Shown: positions 12,971 through 18,410 of the stretch, in pieces
Numbering within the stretch: the stretch's first letter is position 1
Layout: every line of letters starts with the position of its first letter
Assembly: GCA_029243925.1 (NCBI GenBank)
Contig: JAQWRC010000269.1
Location: forward strand, 1-21,096
Direction of reading: 5' to 3'
DNA from: Phycisphaerales bacterium
GTDB taxonomy: Bacteria; Planctomycetota; Phycisphaerae; Phycisphaerales; SM1A02
DNA: 21,096 nucleotides
Position numbers and translations under genes: made by a program
Notes under the pieces: model-generated
Seen by the model: only the letters and a program-made list of their open reading frames with translations
Told to the model about the DNA's origin: nothing
Database searches by the model: none

Positions 12971-15352
12971 ATGTTGAAGACAGTATTGACCGGGGGGCTG
13001 CTGAGCGCATCGCTCGTATTGGTAGTCCAGAATGACGCTGCCGCCGACCGTGGCGGCGACAACGGCACGAACTGCAATATTGCAGTCGGACCAGATGTCA
13101 TCGTGGGCGATCTCCGTGGCCTTTCGAATTACGATTCAGTCGGGGGGATCGAAGCATTCGCGATCGGGACCGAGTCCTGCAACATCGGCGACGAAGAACT
13201 CCTTTGGTACAGCGGAACGAATCAGAAACCGGTGATCGGTCAGTCGCTCTATCGACTCAAGGACGGTCGGTTTGAACAACTTGGTCAGGGGTGGTTGAAG
13301 CACGGCTTCTACGCGTTGTCTGACAACTGGTGTGACTGTGGCTGTGACCCGACCGACGGCACCGTGCTCGGCGTCGGCTGCTCGGACCTCTACAGCTCCG
13401 GGCTCAACGGCCAGCAGAGCAACATGGGACCCAAGTACGAAGTGAACGCATTCACCGGGTACTACCCGTACCCCGCGACCGATCTCAATCAGACCGGTGA
13501 CGGGATCTACAAGCGAGTCCAGATTGCGATCTCGGAACTCGATCCAAATCAGAATGGCGGCGGCATCTACATCGTCGAGGGTCAGTACATCTGCCCGGAC
13601 GACAATGCTCAAGTCAATGGCTTGAACAACAGCTCCTGGGTGGTGGCCGACGTGTCCGGTAGCGGCAACAGCTGGAACATGAACATCGACAGCAACGTGA
13701 CCCAGCGCGAATCGATGGCCATCGATGCATGGGCTGCCTTTTCCGGTGCAACGGTCACCTCGACCTTTGTCGAAAATGAAGGCCTCGTCAAGGTCGGCTG
13801 TCTGGTGACGGACCTTGGTGGCGGTCTCTACGAATACGAATATGCGGTGCAGAACTTCAATTCGCACCGTTCGATCAGTTCGTTTGCCGTGCCGATCTCC
13901 GCTGGCGCGCAGGTCTCGAACATCGACTTCCATGATGTGGCGTACCACAGTGGATCGCCGGTTGACGGCACCGATTGGACGGGTGGACTTTCAAACGGCT
14001 ACGTCGTTTGGGAATGCACCGAGACCTATCAGGAAAATGAATGGGCCAATGCCATTAGTTGGGGCACCGCCTACAACTTCCGCTTCCGGACGAACGTGGT
14101 TCCGCAGGACGGCACGGCGACGCTCGGCGTCTTCCGTCCTGCCATCGACGATTCCGTCGCGATGGAAACCTTCGGCGACACGATCGTGCCCGGCGGCGAC
14201 GTCGAGTTCGTCGACTGCAATGACAATGGCATCGGTGATGACGAGGATATTTCCGATGGAACCAGCTCTGACTGCAACGTCAACGGCATTCCAGACGAGT
14301 GCGAATCCTTTGAGGATTGCCCGCCAGAACTTGAGATCGAGCTGCTTGGTGGAGCACCATCACTGTTGAATCCAGATGGTGATTCCGTGGGCGTTCAAAT
14401 CACTGAACTTGTTCCTGGCACCTTCGATCCCAATGGTCTGACACTCGTCTATGACGCAGGTGCTGGCGAAGTTTCCTCAGCACTCGTGCCAGATGGTTCG
14501 GCCTACAGCGCCAACTTCCCGGGTCTGCCGTGCTTTGCGGATGTCTCCTGGTATATCCAAGCAGTGTCCCTTGGCGGCGACGAGTATCGTCTGCCTGAGA
14601 ACGCTCCATTGGAGACATACGATTCGGTCGTGGCCATCGGCGTCACGGCGTTCGAGGACAACGGCGAAGTCGATCTCGGTTGGGCTGTGAGTGGCTCGGC
14701 GACAGATGGGCAGTGGACCGTTGCAACGACGCCTGCTGGCGGTGGAGAACGGGGCGATCCGCCTGCGGACTCCGACGGCAGTGGCAAATGCCATCTGACG
14801 GACAATGTGGCTGGAAACAGTGATGTTGATGGTGGTTCGACCATTCTCACCTCACCGGTGCTTGATGCGTCGATCGATTCGCCGAAACTGTCCTACGCCC
14901 GCTGGTTCCACAACTCATTCGGTGCCTCGCCTTTCGAGGACACCATGGAAGTGGAGATTTCAGACGACGCCGGCGCAAGTTGGATCCTGCTGGAACAGAT
15001 CGGTCCTGATGGACCGGAAGTCAGTGGCGACTGGTTCGTCAAGGAGTTCGCTCTGGATGACGTGGCCGGGTTCACGGCCAATGATCAGTTCCGCATTCGC
15101 TTCACGGCCAATGACACTGGAAACGGTTCCGTGGTCGAAGCCGGCGTGGATGCCATCCTCATCTCCACGATTGAGTGCGATGAGGTCGAATGCCCTGCTG
15201 ACATCGACGGCAGCGGACAGGTGGACGTGGGCGACTTGCTTGCAGTCATCGCCGCATGGGGTTCTGCAGACGCAGAATCCGATCTCGACGGCAGTGGACT
15301 GGTGGACGTGGGCGATCTGCTTGCGGTCATCGCAGCGTGGAGCAGCTGCTGA
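12971..15352 (+). CDS. Large secreted planctomycete-type protein with dockerin-like tail (793 aa)
   Basis: Start ATG 12971 is preferred because GGAAAGAG lies seven bases upstream and it gives a compact signal peptide (MLKTVLTGGLLSASLVLVVQ, cleavage probably after NDAAA). ATG 12941 with AAGG is an alternative. The N-terminal ~270 residues carry conserved blocks such as 'VIVGDLRGLSNYDSVGGIEA', 'GTESCNIGDEELLWY', 'YRLKDGRFEQLGQGWLKHGF' and 'GVGCSDLYSSGLNG'. I recognise this as a recurrent extracellular domain of planctomycetes and some other bacteria with no known function. Then come an Asp/Asn/Cys segment like calcium-binding thrombospondin-3 repeats (DCNDNGIGDDEDISDG), a beta-sandwich that may be a jelly-roll (about 590-720), and two dockerin-like repeats (DGSGQVDVGDLLAVIAAWG; DGSGLVDVGDLLAVIAAWS). 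It shares tail type and orientation with the protease upstream but has its own terminator. No catalytic motif is seen; structural or adhesive roles are possible. Confidence 0.85.
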   Translation: MLKTVLTGGLLSASLVLVVQNDAAADRGGDNGTNCNIAVGPDVIVGDLRGLSNYDSVGGIEAFAIGTESCNIGDEELLWYSGTNQKPVIGQSLYRLKDGRFEQLGQGWLKHGFYALSDNWCDCGCDPTDGTVLGVGCSDLYSSGLNGQQSNMGPKYEVNAFTGYYPYPATDLNQTGDGIYKRVQIAISELDPNQNGGGIYIVEGQYICPDDNAQVNGLNNSSWVVADVSGSGNSWNMNIDSNVTQRESMAIDAWAAFSGATVTSTFVENEGLVKVGCLVTDLGGGLYEYEYAVQNFNSHRSISSFAVPISAGAQVSNIDFHDVAYHSGSPVDGTDWTGGLSNGYVVWECTETYQENEWANAISWGTAYNFRFRTNVVPQDGTATLGVFRPAIDDSVAMETFGDTIVPGGDVEFVDCNDNGIGDDEDISDGTSSDCNVNGIPDECESFEDCPPELEIELLGGAPSLLNPDGDSVGVQITELVPGTFDPNGLTLVYDAGAGEVSSALVPDGSAYSANFPGLPCFADVSWYIQAVSLGGDEYRLPENAPLETYDSVVAIGVTAFEDNGEVDLGWAVSGSATDGQWTVATTPAGGGERGDPPADSDGSGKCHLTDNVAGNSDVDGGSTILTSPVLDASIDSPKLSYARWFHNSFGASPFEDTMEVEISDDAGASWILLEQIGPDGPEVSGDWFVKEFALDDVAGFTANDQFRIRFTANDTGNGSVVEAGVDAILISTIECDEVECPADIDGSGQVDVGDLLAVIAAWGSADAESDLDGSGLVDVGDLLAVIAAWSSC

Positions 15353-15379
15353 TTCTGTCAGTGTTCTATTGACGTATTG

Positions 15380-15417
15380 CCGGCCGGCTCCTTTGGGGGC
15401 CGGCCGGTTTCTTTTTT
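15380..15417 (+). terminator. Strong Rho-independent terminator
   Basis: A 12-bp G+C-rich stem (CCGGCCGGCTCC at 15380-15391 and GGGGCCGGCCGG at 15396-15407, one G-U pair) closes a TTTG loop. It is followed directly by TTTCTTTTTT. It ends the transcript of the large secreted protein gene and separates it from panD. Confidence 0.92.
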
Positions 15418-15443
15418 GCTAGCGATTCCGCCACGGCACACGC

Positions 15444-15449
15444 TACAAT
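15444..15449 (+). promoter_or_regulatory. Possible -10 box (TACAAT) of panD
   Basis: TACAAT matches the -10 consensus at five of six positions and lies 40 bases before the panD start codon, directly after the preceding terminator. No -35 box at standard spacing is clear; TTGCTA at 15416 is too far upstream. Confidence 0.35.
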
Positions 15450-15488
15450 GCGTCGTTTCCACGGTGTTCAAAGCGGAGAGGCTGCAAC

Positions 15489-15875
15489 ATGATTCGCAAG
15501 GTACTTCACAGCAAGATCCATCAGGCTGTCGTGACTGAAGCATTGCCCGAGTATCAGGGGTCATTGACCATTGATTCTGAACTCCTTGATGCGTGTGGGA
15601 TGCGGCCGAGTGACGCCATTCTCGTCGCCAATTGTGAAACCGGTGCTCGATTTGAAACCTACGTGTTCAGTGGCGAGCCTGGTTCAGGTGTCATCGGTGT
15701 AAATGGGGCAGCGGCGCATCTGGCCTCTGTCGGCGACCGAATCATCATTCTCCACTGGGCTCACGTGAATGACGCCGAATATGAGCAGCACTATCCGCGT
15801 GTGTTGATCATGAATCAGGACAACAGTGTTTCCGAGGCATTGACATACGATCCGTGCTCTGTGGAGCAATGCTGA
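15489..15875 (+). CDS. panD: Aspartate 1-decarboxylase (pro-enzyme)
   Basis: Converts L-aspartate to beta-alanine for pantothenate and coenzyme A synthesis in the cytoplasm. The 128-aa length is typical. The self-cleavage site Gly24-Ser25 (YQGSLTID), where Ser25 becomes the pyruvoyl group, is present. So are Lys9, Arg54, Thr57 and Tyr58 (GARFETY) of the active site and the NGAAAH motif starting at Asn72. The start is supported by GGAGAGG (15475-15481), seven bases upstream. It has its own upstream region after a strong terminator, and converges on the deaminase gene with four bases between the stop codons. No other pantothenate gene is nearby. The C-terminal ~15 residues are divergent, as is usual. 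Confidence 0.97.
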   Translation: MIRKVLHSKIHQAVVTEALPEYQGSLTIDSELLDACGMRPSDAILVANCETGARFETYVFSGEPGSGVIGVNGAAAHLASVGDRIIILHWAHVNDAEYEQHYPRVLIMNQDNSVSEALTYDPCSVEQC

Positions 15876-15879
15876 TCGC

Positions 15880-16353
15880 TTATTCGGCCGGGGTGCCGGA
15901 AAGGGCGCCTATTGGCCGCGGACGCATTTCCCATTCCAAGGATGCTTCATCGAAGACCGCCATGGACTTCTCGATGCTTTCCATCCAGTGCTCATCGCCT
16001 TCGGCAAGGTCCCAGGCGACGACACGAGAGATGCCGGACTGGATGATGGCCAGCGCGCACGAAATGCATGGAAAGAATGTCGCATAGAGCGTGCAGCCCA
16101 TGGGCGTTGCGCCGTGCTTTGCACATTGAATGATGGCATTGAGTTCTGCGTGGCAGATCAGATCATATTTCGTGGGCCGGACCAGCCGCTCGGGCAGATC
16201 GGCAACTCCCGCGGGCAGACCATTGAATCCAGTCGAGCAGATTCGCCGATCGGGGGTGACGATGACGCAGCCGACGCCACGGCTGGGATCCTTGCTCCAT
16301 GTTGCTATCTGACCGGCGATGTCCAGAAACCGATCGTCCCATTTCTTGTCCAT
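15880..16353 (-). CDS. Deoxycytidylate (dCMP) deaminase family protein
   Basis: A 157-aa zinc-dependent deaminase of the dCMP/ComEB type. It converts dCMP to dUMP, feeding thymidylate synthesis. The zinc site is visible: the HAE motif in 'CHAELNAIIQCA' supplies a His and the catalytic Glu, and 'PCISCALAIIQSGI' supplies two Cys. The N-terminal 'DDRFLDIAGQIATWSKDPS' and 'GFNGLPAGV' are typical of the family. Start ATG 16353 is chosen because GGAGGG lies eight bases upstream, inside the last codons of the sigma factor gene; an upstream in-frame ATG at 16437 lies within that gene. The four-base gap implies translational coupling to the FHA-sigma gene, an unusual pairing. Other members of the fold (e.g. 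riboflavin or tRNA deaminases) are less likely given these motifs. Confidence 0.92.
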   Translation of the reverse strand: MDKKWDDRFLDIAGQIATWSKDPSRGVGCVIVTPDRRICSTGFNGLPAGVADLPERLVRPTKYDLICHAELNAIIQCAKHGATPMGCTLYATFFPCISCALAIIQSGISRVVAWDLAEGDEHWMESIEKSMAVFDEASLEWEMRPRPIGALSGTPAE

Positions 16354-16357
16354 CACA

Positions 16358-17353
16358 TCATCCCTCCTCGTCGCGCATCGTATTGACGAGTTCTCGAACC
16401 TGCTTGGTAATGCGCATTTTCGCATGCCTGACTGCATCGGGGGTCATGCCTGTTTCCTCACACACGGCCTCAACCGCGGCTCCGCGGAGTCCATAGAGTT
16501 CAAAGGCCTTCCACGTGCGATCTTCTACCTTGGCTCGTACTTCAGCCATGGCCCGGTAGAGGAGTTGTTCAGTCCATTGCCGATCCCAGAGGATGTCGGT
16601 GTCAGCATCCAGCGCAGGTGGTTCCCAGCTGCCATCGTAGTTCTGACTGGGGCGTTTCCGTCGAAATCGTCCCCGGATTGCATTCAGCGTCACGCGTTTC
16701 AGATATCCGCGGAATCTGCCCTTGTTTGGATCGTATTCAAACTCGGAGGACACTCTGAAGAATCCCATCAACACATCCTGCAGGATGTCGTCGGCATCCT
16801 GCGCCTTCAACCCGGCATTGCGTGCAAAGCCCGCAATGACGGAGGAGTACTTGTCGGTGAACTCGTTCCAGCCGAATTCACGGTCAATGGTTCCGCGTGC
16901 CTGCAGGCGGAGGAAGATGCTTGCACGGGTGGCGTACATGGGGTCCTGACGGGCGGGATCAGCCTGCTCCTTGTCGATTGCTTCCGGCGCATCAGTTTGA
17001 TCGAGAGAGGGCTCGGCAGCCTCTTCTTCTTCAAGTCGGACGAGTAACTTCCAGGGCCCAATTGAAATGAGATCTCGGTTGCAGAGCACCTCGGGCTGAT
17101 TGGCATCGACACGGACCATATTGAGATAGGTGCCGCCTCGGCTGCCGCTGTCCGCAATCTGAACTCGTCCCTCGGACAGATCAAGGGTGGCATGAATGCG
17201 AGACACCCCAGGGTCAGAGAGGGTCAGGTCATTTTCTCGAGACCGTCCGATGGTCTTCGGCCCATCCACCTGAATTCGGATGGGATCCATCTTTGGGCCA
17301 TCGGCCACAACCAGTTCAATTTCCGGGGCTTTAAAGCCGCTGGAATCAGTCAT
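16358..17353 (-). CDS. FHA domain - ECF-type sigma factor fusion
   Basis: A 331-aa protein. Residues ~10-108 form a forkhead-associated domain, which binds phosphothreonine peptides: GRSREND (36-42), SRIHA (51-55) and GGTYLN (73-78) are its signature positions. An acidic linker (~108-138) leads to a sigma-70 family factor. Region 2 lies around 155-235, with 'DADDILQDVLMGFF' (core binding/-10 recognition) and 'FRGYLKRVTLNAIRGRFRRKR'. Region 4 at about 265-325 ends in the helix-turn-helix 'TGMTPDAVRHAKMRITKQV'. No membrane segment or anti-sigma gene is nearby. Planctomycetes have many Ser/Thr kinases and unusual ECF factors, so control by phosphorylation is a reasonable inference. Its first upstream bases include a hairpin CGCCCT/AGGGCG (17373-17387). 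It is followed after four bases by a dCMP deaminase gene. Domain calls are strong; regulation is inferred. Confidence 0.9.
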   Translation of the reverse strand: MTDSSGFKAPEIELVVADGPKMDPIRIQVDGPKTIGRSRENDLTLSDPGVSRIHATLDLSEGRVQIADSGSRGGTYLNMVRVDANQPEVLCNRDLISIGPWKLLVRLEEEEAAEPSLDQTDAPEAIDKEQADPARQDPMYATRASIFLRLQARGTIDREFGWNEFTDKYSSVIAGFARNAGLKAQDADDILQDVLMGFFRVSSEFEYDPNKGRFRGYLKRVTLNAIRGRFRRKRPSQNYDGSWEPPALDADTDILWDRQWTEQLLYRAMAEVRAKVEDRTWKAFELYGLRGAAVEAVCEETGMTPDAVRHAKMRITKQVRELVNTMRDEEG

Positions 17354-17398
17354 GGCTCTCTTGTACCAGATCCGCCCTGAGAGGGCGAGCAGAGGGGT

Positions 17399-17416
17399 TT
17401 TCCTGTGTGCAGGAAA
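17399..17416. promoter_or_regulatory. Inverted repeat TTTCCTG-TGTG-CAGGAAA
   Basis: Perfect 7-bp arms with a four-base spacer lie in the divergent region, 45 bases upstream of the sigma factor start and about 120 upstream of the small lipoprotein gene. It could serve as an operator for either gene, for example for autoregulation by the sigma locus. No T run follows on either strand, so a terminator is unlikely. Confidence 0.3.
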
Positions 17417-17452
17417 TTAAGGAGATTGCTTCACACGGGCCAAGAGGAGGTC

Positions 17453-17470
17453 CATAGATGGGGGTGAAGA
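17453..17470 (+). repeat. 18-bp direct repeat CATAGATGGGGGTGAAGA, copy 1
   Basis: Exact copy of 17879-17896. It lies 48 bases upstream of the lipoprotein start codon. In both copies the GGGGGT within the repeat could pair with a downstream ACCCCT (here at 17478-17483), giving a possible leader hairpin. GAGGAGG stands seven bases before the ATG inside this copy. Confidence 0.6.
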
Positions 17471-17518
17471 CGATTGAACCCCTCCCAAATGACCCCCTAG
17501 TGAACCCCTGGATGCCCC

Positions 17519-17725
17519 ATGAAGACCCTCAAGACCACCCTCACGCTGCTTCTGGCAACGACCGCCCTGACCCTTGGAACTGGATGCACTTCACAGAAGA
17601 CGGCGAATCCATCAGATGAGCCGCGGGTCGCCCTCTCGGCTGCAGAGACTTCCGGGCACAACACACTGGTCCTGATGTCCTGTGACACGCTTGGCATGGA
17701 GTTGCATCTGGCGGCACAAGATTGA
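17519..17725 (+). CDS. Small lipoprotein-like protein (68 aa)
   Basis: The N terminus MKTLKTTLTLLLATTALTLGTGC looks like a lipoprotein signal with Cys23 as the candidate acylated residue. The lipobox (GTGC, with Leu at -4 rather than -3) is imperfect, so a plain signal peptide is possible. The remaining 45 residues are polar and end in 'NTLVLMSCDTLGMELHLAAQD', not recognised as a known family. There is no Shine-Dalgarno sequence before ATG 17519. An overlapping frame starting at ATG 17458 (53 codons to 17619) has an ideal GAGGAGG site, so either that short frame is a translated leader or the gene call is uncertain. A stable hairpin lies about 50 bases after the stop. Confidence 0.5.
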   Translation: MKTLKTTLTLLLATTALTLGTGCTSQKTANPSDEPRVALSAAETSGHNTLVLMSCDTLGMELHLAAQD

Positions 17726-17749
17726 ATCTCACACGGCGATGACCACATG

Positions 17750-17765
17750 GAACGTGTACACGTTC
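17750..17765. promoter_or_regulatory. 16-bp perfect palindrome GAACGTGTACACGTTC
   Basis: An uninterrupted 8+8 dyad lies 25 bases after the lipoprotein-like stop and 170 bases before the STAS gene. With no spacer it looks like a dimeric regulator site. It is followed by TTTCT and could alternatively form a weak hairpin in the 3' end of the upstream transcript. Confidence 0.35.
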
Positions 17766-17773
17766 TTTCTATC

Positions 17774-17803
17774 GGAAGCCCCGGTCCCACGGCCGGGGCT
17801 TCT
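17774..17803 (+). terminator. Terminator-like hairpin after the lipoprotein-like gene
   Basis: AAGCCCCGG (17776-17784) pairs perfectly with CCGGGGCTT (17793-17801); a flanking G-C and a G-U pair extend the stem to 11 bp, around an eight-base loop. Only CTTGA follows, so the T tract is poor. The position fits the end of the 17519 transcript. Confidence 0.5.
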
Positions 17804-17878
17804 TGACGCGTATTTGGTTTGTGTGGATCGCAAAATGAAAAAACACGTTGACGGCAGCACATGGCATTCGCCAGCGCG

Positions 17879-17896
17879 CATAGATGGGGGTGAAGA
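17879..17896 (+). repeat. 18-bp direct repeat CATAGATGGGGGTGAAGA, copy 2
   Basis: Exact copy of 17453-17470, here 40 bases upstream of the STAS gene start. A downstream TAACCCCTGA (17911-17920) could again pair with the GGGGGT of the repeat. This copy lacks the GAGGAGG that precedes copy 1, and the ATG inside it is closed after seven codons. Confidence 0.6.
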
Positions 17897-17936
17897 ACCA
17901 ATCGTGATCGTAACCCCTGATCTAAGGAACACCCTC

Positions 17937-18266
17937 ATGCAGAAGCTCAAAAAACTCCATTGCCACTTTCGCCGTATGGGCACAAGCCTGTTTGTACATG
18001 TATGCGACTCACAGATCGATGATGAACTCGCTGCGGGAATCACCGATGAAATCAAGCAGCGACTTGATTCCAGCCCAGAGTGCGACCATCTCTCCATCGA
18101 TTTTTCACAGGTCAAGCAGGCAGGAAGTACCTGCCTGAGCCTCTGCCTGGAGCTGAACAATCTTATGGAGCTTCGGGGAGGGGCGACCGTGATCACGGGA
18201 CTGAATGCACATATGGACTGGTTGTTTCGATCGGTTCATCTTGACAAGGTCCTGCGTGTGGCTTGA
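17937..18266 (+). CDS. Stand-alone STAS-domain protein (109 aa)
   Basis: Start ATG 17937 follows AAGGA (17924-17928) with eight bases between; the longer in-frame extension from 17682 would cross the palindrome and hairpin and is rejected. The protein is a single STAS domain, the fold of SpoIIAA-type anti-sigma factor antagonists. 'HLSIDFSQVKQAGSTCLSLCLEL' aligns with the conserved strand and phosphorylation loop, placing Ser64 where antagonists are phosphorylated. Thr65 follows, and Cys66 replaces the usual Gly. The C-terminal 'RGGATVITGLNAHMDWLFRSVHLDKVL' matches the family's last helices. Three Cys in the loop region are unusual. It may take part in a partner-switching circuit; no anti-sigma kinase gene is in the window. 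The FHA-sigma gene is divergent about 580 bp away, but a link is only speculative. Confidence 0.8.
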   Translation: MQKLKKLHCHFRRMGTSLFVHVCDSQIDDELAAGITDEIKQRLDSSPECDHLSIDFSQVKQAGSTCLSLCLELNNLMELRGGATVITGLNAHMDWLFRSVHLDKVLRVA

Positions 18267-18312
18267 GACACGCCATGAATCACATCTGCGCCATGATGCG
18301 TAGATCACCAGT

Positions 18313-18387
18313 ACGACGCCCGCTGGCTGCACTCGCCGTCTTCGACCCATGATTGTTCGAATCGACGCTTCAGCCCACGGGCGTCGT
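18313..18387. other. Convergent intergenic region with 10-bp inverted arms
   Basis: The 144-bp gap between the STAS gene and the convergent PmoA/DUF1080 gene holds no open frame of note. ACGACGCCCG (18313-18322) is complementary to CGGGCGTCGT (18378-18387), 55 bases apart. It could be a weak bidirectional terminator-like structure or coincidence. Confidence 0.25.
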
Positions 18388-18410
18388 TGTGCGCACAGCC
18401 GCAGCATTGC

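Noticed and set aside
13136..13948. A 270-aa minus-strand frame
   Set aside because: Antisense shadow of the large secreted protein, which has a signal peptide, conserved blocks and a terminator.
12544..15352. Considered as part of a cellulosome
   Set aside because: Dockerin-like tails alone do not show this; no cohesin, scaffoldin or glycoside hydrolase catalytic domain is present in these two proteins.
17682..17936. An 85-residue N-terminal extension of the STAS protein
   Set aside because: It overlaps the lipoprotein-like gene, crosses a palindrome and a hairpin, and lacks a ribosome binding site, whereas ATG 17937 has one.
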